This document shows positions 26,148-34,028 of a stretch of DNA of 64,000 nt, one piece after another. A model generated the notes under the pieces. The model ran no database searches, had not been told where the DNA came from, and saw only the letters and a program-made list of their open reading frames with translations. The stretch covers positions 1 to 64,000 of the forward strand of contig NZ_JAFIFQ010000010.1 of NCBI RefSeq assembly GCF_020831925.1. Reading direction: 5' to 3'. This DNA comes from Alkalimonas sp. Its GTDB lineage: Bacteria; Pseudomonadota; Gammaproteobacteria; Enterobacterales; Alteromonadaceae. Position 1 is the stretch's first letter. Each line of letters opens with the position of its first letter. The position numbers and the translations under genes are program-made.

Positions 26148-27242
26148 ATGAAAATAACTGATATCCGTTTGGGCATGCTGAAAGTGCCGCTGAAAACGCC
26201 GTTTAAAACGGCGCTGCGCACAGTGCATGAGATTGAAGATGTCGTGGTGATCGTCGAAACCGATACCGGCCATGTCGGTTATGGGGAAGCACCGGCCACC
26301 GCCGTGATCACTGGTGATATTCATGGCTCCATCATTGAAGCCATTCGCACCATAATCAAGCCCAAGCTGATTGGTCTCGACATCTCCGATCTGAATCATG
26401 TCACCCGGGTGATTCAAGGCTGTATTATGAAAAATTACAGCGCTAAAGCGGCGGTAGAAATTGCTATCTACGATTTGTTTGCTCAGCTGTATGGTGCCCC
26501 TTTGTACAAGATGCTAGGCGGCGGAGTGCCGAAACTGACCACCGATCTGACCATCAGCGTGGATTACATCGATAAGATGGTGGCGGACTCGCTTGAAGCC
26601 GTTGACCGGGGCTTTGAGACACTCAAAGTAAAAGTAGGAAAAGACATAGGCGTTGATATCGAGCGGGTAAAAGCCATTTATGCCGCGGTAGAAGGCCGGG
26701 CGCTGATCCGGCTGGATGCTAATCAGGGTTGGACTGCGAAAGAAGCCGTGTATGCACTGCACAAGCTGGAAGATGCAGGTGTGCGACTGGAACTGGTAGA
26801 GCAGCCGGTGAAAGCGCTGGATATCGATGGCCTGAAGTACGTGACTGACCGAGTGCATACGCCGGTAATGGCCGATGAAGCTACCTTCAGTCCCCGCGAA
26901 GTGATTGAGCTGATTAAAATGCGCGCCGCCGATATCATCAACATCAAGTTGATGAAAACTGGCGGTATCTCCAATGCCATCAAAATTGCTGATATCTGCT
27001 CTTTCTACGATATGCAGTGCATGATTGGTTGCATGCTGGAAACCAGCATCAGCGTTTCTGCAGCTGTCCACCTGGCAGTCGCGAAATCCGATGTCATCAC
27101 CAAGGTCGATTTAGATGGGCCTTCGCTATGTGCTTTTGATCCTGTTGAAGGCAATGTGCTATTCGAGGGTGCTGATATTAGCATTCAAGACACGCCAGGC
27201 CTCGGCATTCGTAGCATCAAAGGCCTGCAAATGTTAGCTTAA
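26148..27242 (+). CDS. L-Ala-D/L-Glu epimerase (enolase superfamily)
   Basis: 364-residue muconate-lactonising/enolase superfamily enzyme. Catalytic lysines K160-x-K162 and K268 and metal ligands D190, E218 and D243 fall almost exactly where they do in B. subtilis YkfB and E. coli YcjG, which convert L-Ala-D-Glu from peptidoglycan to L-Ala-L-Glu so that ordinary peptidases can use it. The ATG at 26148 has CGAGG upstream. Follows DUF819 by 61 bp and ends at a strong terminator. Other dipeptide specificities in the family cannot be excluded, but the locus supports this one. Confidence 0.9.
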   Translation: MKITDIRLGMLKVPLKTPFKTALRTVHEIEDVVVIVETDTGHVGYGEAPATAVITGDIHGSIIEAIRTIIKPKLIGLDISDLNHVTRVIQGCIMKNYSAKAAVEIAIYDLFAQLYGAPLYKMLGGGVPKLTTDLTISVDYIDKMVADSLEAVDRGFETLKVKVGKDIGVDIERVKAIYAAVEGRALIRLDANQGWTAKEAVYALHKLEDAGVRLELVEQPVKALDIDGLKYVTDRVHTPVMADEATFSPREVIELIKMRAADIINIKLMKTGGISNAIKIADICSFYDMQCMIGCMLETSISVSAAVHLAVAKSDVITKVDLDGPSLCAFDPVEGNVLFEGADISIQDTPGLGIRSIKGLQMLA

Positions 27243-27268
27243 ACGGCATCTCCCTGCCGATACCACCG

Positions 27269-27297
27269 CCGGTAGCCGCAAGGTTACCGGTTTTTTT
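27269..27297 (+). terminator. Terminator after the epimerase gene
   Basis: 9-bp stem CCGGTAGCC/GGTTACCGG (one G-T pair) with a GCAA tetraloop and TTTTTTT directly after. Ends the DUF819-epimerase unit. Confidence 0.9.
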
Positions 27298-27341
27298 GTG
27301 TTAGAGACCTATGTATTCAACCAAGTTGCCAGCTATAAGGC

Positions 27342-27370
27342 AAAAAAAACCGCAGCACCAGGGCTGCGGT
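27342..27370 (-). terminator. Terminator after the TonB-dependent receptor gene
   Basis: On the minus strand, stem ACCGCAGC/GCTGCGGT with a six-base loop is followed by a run of T. It lies 24 bp after the receptor stop and faces the epimerase terminator, so the two units are insulated. Confidence 0.85.
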
Positions 27371-27393
27371 TTTGCTCGTTTCATGGCACTACC

Positions 27394-30252
27394 TTAGAAG
27401 GTGTACTCTACCAACAGAGTATAAGCCCGGCCACGAGGGTCGGCCACACGAGGCTCCCAGGCAGAACCCGCTGCCGAGTCCATATTGTGCGACGAGAATG
27501 GTGGATCCTGGTCGAACAGGTTTTTAATACCCATGGTAATCAGGGTATTTTCCAGACCTCGGTAGGTCAGACTGTAGTTGTAAGTGGTGTAGCTTTTCAC
27601 ACGATAATCAAAGTTTGGCGGGTTGTGAACGCCACTGGCAATCCGGGCAAAGACCGCACTTTCATAGCCATGACGGTAGATTTGCGTCAGACTGTGCATG
27701 AAGTCACCATGGGTGTAGCTGAAGTTCACTGTGTGCTTCCACTTGATAGGCAAGTTGTTGTTGTAGACAAACTGACCAACCAGGTTCTCGCTGTAGGGCA
27801 GCGTATCCAGCGCTTTGGTTTTAAAGCTCTGCAGATAGTTACCATTTAACCGCAGCCGCCAGCTTCCACCTGCCAGCTCGCCGGTCAGATTAGCATCCAC
27901 TTCAATACCTCGGGTTAAGGTACCACCCGAGTTAATAAAGCGCGCATCAATGGCCGTGATCTCACCGGCACTGTTACGGATAAAGTTGTTCTGGAAGGAC
28001 TGGTAGTTTTGTAACAACACATTCTGGGTCGCAACCCGAATGGTATTGGTACGCTCAATCTCCCACCAGTCGACACTGATGTTGAAATTATCCGTGGGTA
28101 CTAACACCACACCAATACTCTTCTGAGTGGACTCTTCCGGCTCCAGGTCGACCTTGCCGCCCCGGATCAGGTTCGGTTGAATCGACTCACAACCCGGAGT
28201 TTCACTCACCTGCCCATCTGGACAGCTGGCCGGATCGAACCAGGTATCTACTGTAATAGGCTCAGAGCGCTCGCCTTCAAACAATTGGTTAAAGTTAGGC
28301 ACTTTAAAACCAGTGCTGTAGGCAGCCCGGACCATCACTTGCTCAACTGGCTGGTACTTTAAAGAGACTTTTGGATTGGTGGTGCTGCCAAAGCCGCTGT
28401 AATGATCATACCGACCTGCCAACGTCAGATCCAGGTTGTCCAGTAGCGGGAAATACACTTCCGCGAAGACAGCCTTGATATTACGACTGACTTTATCCAA
28501 GGCATTTTGATCATCAAAGGGTGCCAGAGGCACTGTCCGGCCTGGCTCTAAATCTGAACCATTGAACTTGTATTCCTCACGGCGCAAATCCGTACCTACT
28601 GCCGCCTGAATAAAGCCACCTGGCAGTTCCAATCCCAAGTCACCGGAAATAACAGCATCAAGTTGGGTTAGAGTCGTGGTGCCGTCATACAGCTGTACAC
28701 CCGCAGCAGAGGCTGCAGCTAAACCGTCCAATGCTGCTTGCGACTGCTGTCCCTGAAATGCAAATGGGTCCAAAGTACCACTGCCCAGCAAGGTTTGTAG
28801 TTGGTCCAGATAGTAGTAACCATCAACCAGGGTTGTCTTTGAAGTATTTGCTGAACGCGACAGACCTATGGTGTAATCGTAATCAGCGACCATGCCTTCA
28901 AAAGCCAGCAAAGCCCGATAGGAGGTAGTGTCGGTGTCGAAAGTCCGAGGACCACACTCTATACAACGCCAACGATAGGCAATAGGTGCACCATAGTTCA
29001 GACCATCGTAACCAAAGTAATCACCCAAGGCATGGAATATCCGATCATAGTTGGCACCGGTACTTGGGTACCAGGTCGATGGATTAAACTGAGCAGTAGC
29101 CAACGCGCTGGAGCTAATCTGATATTGCTCAAAACTCTTTCTGGACTCGACTTGAGCAGCAGAGAGCTCGAAGAACATCTCATGACTATCCCCCAGGTTA
29201 AACGAAACCCGACCAACAAAGTCCAGACTTTCCAAAGGCGATTGCAGCATACGATGGCGGCCATACTCCCAGGCACAAGCATACTGGGACTGAGGTGACC
29301 AGGGGTACAGATTCGGATCAAAGCGGCCCATAAAATCGCCACCGGCTTCACAACCCGGCCCCCCCGGTAAAGCAAGTATGTTGATTGCATCCTGACGGGC
29401 CACAGGGCTGTTTGGATTAGGGTCAATCAAACCAGAGCCAATCAGACCAGGTGCTGCGGCGGTACTGACGTTAAAAATGGTTGCAAAAGGCGTACCGCGG
29501 GTATCCGGTGATAAACCCCGATCCTCCTGAAAGGAGTTGGTAAAATCACGCTGGGTACCTCGAATACCTAGATTGCGCTTGGCAGTAATGGTGGCGAAAG
29601 CATTCCAGCCATCACGATCAAAATCACCAACCCCAAAAAGCGCATTGGCCCGATAGATATGGCCTGCCCCTGCTTCAGTCACATCGGCAAAGCCAGAAAC
29701 CTGAGCCCCCGTATAATCGCGGCGAGTAATAAAGTTAATAACCCCACCAATAGCATCGGTACCATAGACAGCTGAGGCGCCATCTCGCAAGATCTCGACC
29801 CGGTCGAGCGCCGCAAAAGGAATCGAGTTCAAATCAACACTGCGCCCTTTTAAACCATGTGGTGCTAAACGACGACCGTTTAGCAATACCAAGGTCGCAT
29901 CCGAGCCCTGACCGCGCAGGTTAGCACCGGAATTACCATGATTAGCCCGGTTATCTGCTGTTGAGATGCCTTCATTACTGGCCATATTATCGACGCCATT
30001 ACCAGCAATGTTCAGTTGCATCAGCAACTGCTCACCCGAGGTAATACCGGCCGCATTGATCTCATCGCGGGTGAAAACGGTAATAGGAAGCTCTCCTTCC
30101 AACGTCGTACGTTTGATACTGGAGCCGGTGACCCGAATTCGTTCAACGGCGTCTTCGGCCTCTGCGGCAGACAGATTGTCGTTCGCTATCGCGTGTGTGC
30201 CTAGCCCGGCCAAGGCTAAGCAACCGATTAATGGTTTCAACTTCACGTGCAT
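27394..30252 (-). CDS. TonB-dependent outer-membrane receptor
   Basis: 952 residues: signal peptide (1-23), plug domain from about 35 (R-I-R-V-T-G-S-S-I-K-R, L-L-L-N-G-R-R-L-A, V-E-I-L-R-D-G-A-S-A-V-Y-G-T-D-A-I-G-G-V-I-N-F-I-T), then a 22-strand-type barrel ending in Y-T-F. The plug resembles receptors of Alteromonadales that take up sugars or peptides rather than siderophores, an impression only. AGGAGAG lies before the ATG. Its position at the edge of the muropeptide locus, and related GAAT boxes upstream, suggest it brings wall fragments across the outer membrane. Confidence 0.92.
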   Translation of the reverse strand: MHVKLKPLIGCLALAGLGTHAIANDNLSAAEAEDAVERIRVTGSSIKRTTLEGELPITVFTRDEINAAGITSGEQLLMQLNIAGNGVDNMASNEGISTADNRANHGNSGANLRGQGSDATLVLLNGRRLAPHGLKGRSVDLNSIPFAALDRVEILRDGASAVYGTDAIGGVINFITRRDYTGAQVSGFADVTEAGAGHIYRANALFGVGDFDRDGWNAFATITAKRNLGIRGTQRDFTNSFQEDRGLSPDTRGTPFATIFNVSTAAAPGLIGSGLIDPNPNSPVARQDAINILALPGGPGCEAGGDFMGRFDPNLYPWSPQSQYACAWEYGRHRMLQSPLESLDFVGRVSFNLGDSHEMFFELSAAQVESRKSFEQYQISSSALATAQFNPSTWYPSTGANYDRIFHALGDYFGYDGLNYGAPIAYRWRCIECGPRTFDTDTTSYRALLAFEGMVADYDYTIGLSRSANTSKTTLVDGYYYLDQLQTLLGSGTLDPFAFQGQQSQAALDGLAAASAAGVQLYDGTTTLTQLDAVISGDLGLELPGGFIQAAVGTDLRREEYKFNGSDLEPGRTVPLAPFDDQNALDKVSRNIKAVFAEVYFPLLDNLDLTLAGRYDHYSGFGSTTNPKVSLKYQPVEQVMVRAAYSTGFKVPNFNQLFEGERSEPITVDTWFDPASCPDGQVSETPGCESIQPNLIRGGKVDLEPEESTQKSIGVVLVPTDNFNISVDWWEIERTNTIRVATQNVLLQNYQSFQNNFIRNSAGEITAIDARFINSGGTLTRGIEVDANLTGELAGGSWRLRLNGNYLQSFKTKALDTLPYSENLVGQFVYNNNLPIKWKHTVNFSYTHGDFMHSLTQIYRHGYESAVFARIASGVHNPPNFDYRVKSYTTYNYSLTYRGLENTLITMGIKNLFDQDPPFSSHNMDSAAGSAWEPRVADPRGRAYTLLVEYTF

Positions 30253-30587
30253 CTCTCCTAACTGGTCACCTGGATTTCTTATAATGCGCTGTTCGTTTTC
30301 CGAACAGTTTTAACATAGCAAAGATTCACGCAATTTGAAATAAATTATGCTGAATAATTTGAAAACAAAGAATATTTCATTCCTAACGTAGGGTAAGACC
30401 ATGTTTCAAATAGGAATAGACAATGAAGCCAGCTAAATTATTTCAGCTGCAGCTAAGCAAGCTCAGCGCTTTTCATTGCCAATTGGACGGCTTTTTTATG
30501 CAAAGCAGCTTCATTTGCCGTAGAATATGCCGCCAATGATCTACCGGTTGTCAAAAGTCCTGAACTTCATGCTGTAAGGAGTCTTTC
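30253..30587. promoter_or_regulatory. Upstream region of the receptor: inverted repeat and GAAT boxes
   Basis: 335 bp without a convincing gene. A perfect 7-bp inverted repeat CTGTTCG-N5-CGAACAG (30289-30307) lies just upstream of a TTATAA -10-like element for the receptor. GAATATTTCATTC at 30370-30382 fits GAAT-N5-ATTC, and AAATAAATTATGC at 30338-30350 is a looser match. The remainder up to the GTG at 30588 shows only a Shine-Dalgarno (AAGGAG, 30576-30581). Confidence 0.5.
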
Positions 30588-30791
30588 GTGGAATTAGTTG
30601 TTTCGTCCATCTTTTTTGCTTTTATCGTACTGGGTCTGACTTTTGGCCTGAGCTGTCTGATCTATGCCTGTTTGTTGCCGGCTGACCTAAGCCCAGAGCG
30701 AAAAATGGAAGTGCGCATCGAGTTCGGCATTTTCAGCGCAGGAAGCTTTGCTATGCTTGCGGTGATGCTGTTTGCGATGTGCTATCACTAA
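30588..30791 (+). CDS. Small two-helix membrane protein, unknown
   Basis: 67 residues with two hydrophobic segments (about 3-32 and 47-65) separated by a charged loop. Starts at GTG six bases after AAGGAG, a good ribosome site, which is the main reason to accept it. Its last 41 bp overlap the 3' end of the convergent rmuC gene. I do not recognise a family. Confidence 0.6.
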   Translation: MELVVSSIFFAFIVLGLTFGLSCLIYACLLPADLSPERKMEVRIEFGIFSAGSFAMLAVMLFAMCYH

Positions 30792-32238
30792 GACAGGCGT
30801 CATCGGTTACTCCCCCATCCAGCTGGCTTTGTTTCCCGGCTGGATTCAACTCAAGCCGAGCTTTTTCCAATAGCTCTGCATCCAATTCACTTTTTACCGC
30901 CACGCCTAGTTCTTTAAACTCAGCGGCTTGCTTAATCAAGTTGCCCCGACCGCTATACAACTGACCAAAGGCTTTGTCATAACTTTCACGAGCTTTATCC
31001 AGCTGTTTACCTACGCCCTGCATACTGTCCAGGAACAACTTAAGCTTGTTGTAAAATTTCTCAGCCCGTGTAGCCAGTTCAGCGCTGTGTTTGCTTTGAT
31101 CCTCAAAACGCCACAGCTGACGCACAATATTAAGGCTGGTGAGTAAGGTAGTCGGGGTAGCTACCAACACATTGCGCTCCAGCGCCCTTTGATACAACTC
31201 CGGATCGTATTTCAGCGCTTCGACATAGGCCGATTCAATCGGGATAAAAAGAAACACTACTTCCGGTGAGTTTAGTCCGGCAAGCTGATAGTAACTTTTA
31301 TCCGCCAACTCCGTAATTCGGTCCTTCACCGCCTGACAGTGCTCAGCCAAGGCACGAGCCCTTTCGTTGTCGTCCTCAGCATTGACATAACGCGTGTAAG
31401 CAGCCAGTGAGGTTTTGGCATCAACCACCATATGCCGCTGCTGCGGCAGGTAGATAATGGCATCTGGCCGGCGCTTGCCATCGTCACTGTCGAAACTAAC
31501 TTCGCGCTGGTAGTCGATTCCGGCGCGTAAGCCAGAGTTATCCAACACATTCTCCAGCATCAACTCACCCCAGTTGCCCTGCACCTTTTTTTGCCCTTGC
31601 AACGCCCTGGTTAATTGTTCAGCCTGATCGGTAATGCGGTTATTTAATTGCTGCAGATTAATGAGCTCTGTTTTTAGTGCACTGCGCTGTTGCAGCTCCT
31701 CACTGTGAATACGCTCCATTTTGTCCCTGAAACCTTTCATATCCTGCTGCAATGGCGACAACAGCTGCTGCAGCTGCTGCTGGCTCAGTTCGCTGAAAGC
31801 CTTTCCCTTGCGCTCCAGCACCTCTTGCGCCAGCAATTCAAACTCCTTTTTCAACTGGTCACGGCTGTCTTTAATCAGCGCCAGCTGTTCCGCAAAATGC
31901 TGCTCCTTCGCGGTGAGGGTACTGTGCAAGCGGTCGTGCTGCTCCTTCACTGCCAGAAAGTCACTCTGTAATGTCTTCTGCTCAGATTTTTGCTGCTGCA
32001 ATGCCTGTTTTAGCTCAGCAAGCTGCAGCTCGCGTTCACGCAGCTCAATCTGGCGTACCTGGACTAATTCGCGGCTACGCGCAGCCTGCTCCGTTTGTGT
32101 CTGAAGCTCCTGCTGATGCTGTTGCTGCAATGCCTGCAGCACCAAACGCCGCTTATGTAGCATGAACAGCATGGCTGGAAGCAACAACACAATCGCTGCA
32201 GCAAAGCCAGAGAAGGCGTAAAGGTAGAGTTCACTCAT
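30751..32238 (-). CDS. rmuC: DNA recombination protein RmuC
   Basis: About 495 residues. An N-terminal membrane segment (3-22), a long coiled coil rich in Q, E and L (about 25-200), then the RmuC nuclease-like domain (G-N-W-G-E-L-M-L-E-N-V-L, R-P-D-A-I-I-Y-L-P, V-V-D-A-K-T-S-L-A-A-Y). RmuC limits inversions at short inverted repeats; the domain belongs to the PD-(D/E)xK nuclease fold. ATG at 32238 is preferred to a TTG three codons earlier. Confidence 0.93.
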   Translation of the reverse strand: MSELYLYAFSGFAAAIVLLLPAMLFMLHKRRLVLQALQQQHQQELQTQTEQAARSRELVQVRQIELRERELQLAELKQALQQQKSEQKTLQSDFLAVKEQHDRLHSTLTAKEQHFAEQLALIKDSRDQLKKEFELLAQEVLERKGKAFSELSQQQLQQLLSPLQQDMKGFRDKMERIHSEELQQRSALKTELINLQQLNNRITDQAEQLTRALQGQKKVQGNWGELMLENVLDNSGLRAGIDYQREVSFDSDDGKRRPDAIIYLPQQRHMVVDAKTSLAAYTRYVNAEDDNERARALAEHCQAVKDRITELADKSYYQLAGLNSPEVVFLFIPIESAYVEALKYDPELYQRALERNVLVATPTTLLTSLNIVRQLWRFEDQSKHSAELATRAEKFYNKLKLFLDSMQGVGKQLDKARESYDKAFGQLYSGRGNLIKQAAEFKELGVAVKSELDAELLEKARLELNPAGKQSQLDGGVTDDACLSDSTSQTASPQA

Positions 32239-32335
32239 GGTATGCAAGTTAACGATTTTAGATAGCCACTATGCTGACCTATATCGCACCAGACAACAAG
32301 CCGTTATCACTTAGGTTTGGTTTGATGCTGAAAGA

Positions 32336-32349
32336 TTGATCTAGATCAA
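32336..32349. promoter_or_regulatory. Perfect FNR/CRP-type box upstream of the Aer-like gene
   Basis: TTGATCTAGATCAA equals the FNR consensus TTGAT-N4-ATCAA. A -10-like TTTATA at 32374-32379 places the box about 42 bp before a probable start site, the usual activating position. Confidence 0.65.
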
Positions 32350-32435
32350 TGAATCCCTAAATTAGACTGATCGTTTATAGGGACAAATTGGTATAAGCTT
32401 TCAACAAATAACCATTATAAAAGTAAGGACTTGAA

Positions 32436-34028
32436 ATGCGCAGGAATCAGGATGTCACTCAGCGCGAAGCCAACTTCCCACGAGATGCCCATCTTATCAC
32501 TACCACCGATAAGCGCGGTGTTATCACTTATGCCAATCCAGAATTTATTGCCGTCTCCGGTTATCAAAAAGACGAGCTGCTGGGTAAAAACCATAACCTT
32601 ATCCGTCATCCTGATATGCCAGCAGCAGCCTTTAAAGACATGTGGCGCACTATCCAAAGTGGCCATTCCTGGCGAGGTGCCGTCAAGAACCGCTGTAAAA
32701 ATGGCGATCATTACTGGGTGGATGCCTATGTTACTCCGGTGATGGAGAATGGCGACATTGTCGAGTACCAATCCATTAGAACCGTCTTGCAACCCGAGCA
32801 AAAACAGCGAGCCGAACGTTTATACCAACAGTGGCGGCAGGAAGAGCTACCAAAGTGCATCAGCGCTTCACCTTATCAAACTGTGAATTTGTTATTACTT
32901 GGGCTACTACTGTGCTTTCTCGGTAGTTGTGTTGCTTTATTTTTCGTTGCCAGCTGGTGGTCTTTTCTGATGATACTACCTGCCATCATGACCTGGCTGC
33001 TTATTCGCTATCAAAAGCAGCAGTGCCGACGACTCCTTCAAATCGCCAATAAGACCTATTTCAACCCGGCGATGAGCTGGGTCTATTCTGGCGGTGTCGA
33101 TTTTAAAAGCAGGGTGTCTTTTGCTCTATCCACCCAACGTCAGGAAAACCGAGCCTTGATGGCACGGCTGGTAAATAGCTCCGGCTACTTGCAACAAGCC
33201 AGGCAGCAAGCTTCGGTAGCGATAACCAAAGCTTCAACACAAAGCATGCAGCAGCATCAATCCACCGATGGATTTCTGCAACAACTTGCCCAGCTTAGAC
33301 ACCAGCAAAACCAGGTCGATGCAGCAGTGGCTGAAATGGAGCAACACTCCAACGAATCGGAACAGGCCGCTTTAGCAGGAAATCAGCAGCTGCAACACAT
33401 GCTGACTGCAAGCCAGAGTATGCAACACCAGCTGAATGAGCTCAGTCAACGCTTTGCAGAGGTCAATAAGCAAGGTGAAGCCATCGCTAAAGTGGTTAAG
33501 GTGATCCGGGAAGTGGCGGAGCAAACCAATTTGCTGGCATTAAATGCAGCCATAGAGGCAGCTCGTGCTGGCGAGTTAGGCAGAGGCTTTGCCGTGGTAG
33601 CCGATGAAATCCGCGCTCTGGCCAGCCGAACGCACCACTCTACCCATGAAATTCAGACCATTATTCACCAACTGTATGAAGGCATCCAGCAAGCCGATCA
33701 AGCCCTGCATCAAGGCGTAAGTGCTTCCGAGCAAACGGCACAAAGTGCTGCCAGCACCGCCGCTGGTATGCTGCAAATTCAGCAAGGAATTGGCACCATG
33801 CGCCATAAGTCTCGCCAAATCAGTCAAGCCAGCCTGCAGCAATTGAATACCGTCGAACAGTTGAGCGTCGAAACGCAAAAATTGGCCAACCTGGCGCAAA
33901 GTTCGGCCCACGCCGCCGATGAAGCAAAGCAGCAAGGCGATGTGCTTTCAGTGCAACTCAATCAGCTAACCACATTGGCACAACACTTTTTGCATGCTCA
34001 ACAAAAGGCGCTTACCCATGCTGACTGA
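32436..34028 (+). CDS. Aer-like PAS chemoreceptor (redox/oxygen taxis)
   Basis: 530 residues. The N-terminal PAS domain (about 15-125) is close to E. coli Aer: [28 protein letters not shown] and K-N-G-D-H-Y-W-V-D match the FAD-binding PAS. A membrane hairpin follows (about 148-192), then the signalling coiled coil with [19 protein letters not shown]. Aer senses redox state through FAD and steers cells to suitable oxygen. AAGGA precedes the ATG. Stop overlaps the start of the following EAL gene. Confidence 0.93.
   Translation: MRRNQDVTQREANFPRDAHLITTTDKRGVITYANPEFIAVSGYQKDELLGKNHNLIRHPDMPAAAFKDMWRTIQSGHSWRGAVKNRCKNGDHYWVDAYVTPVMENGDIVEYQSIRTVLQPEQKQRAERLYQQWRQEELPKCISASPYQTVNLLLLGLLLCFLGSCVALFFVASWWSFLMILPAIMTWLLIRYQKQQCRRLLQIANKTYFNPAMSWVYSGGVDFKSRVSFALSTQRQENRALMARLVNSSGYLQQARQQASVAITKASTQSMQQHQSTDGFLQQLAQLRHQQNQVDAAVAEMEQHSNESEQAALAGNQQLQHMLTASQSMQHQLNELSQRFAEVNKQGEAIAKVVKVIREVAEQTNLLALNAAIEAARAGELGRGFAVVADEIRALASRTHHSTHEIQTIIHQLYEGIQQADQALHQGVSASEQTAQSAASTAAGMLQIQQGIGTMRHKSRQISQASLQQLNTVEQLSVETQKLANLAQSSAHAADEAKQQGDVLSVQLNQLTTLAQHFLHAQQKALTHAD

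Noticed and set aside
30423..30539. 38-codon open frame upstream of the 67-residue gene
   Set aside because: No Shine-Dalgarno, and the residues look like translated non-coding DNA.
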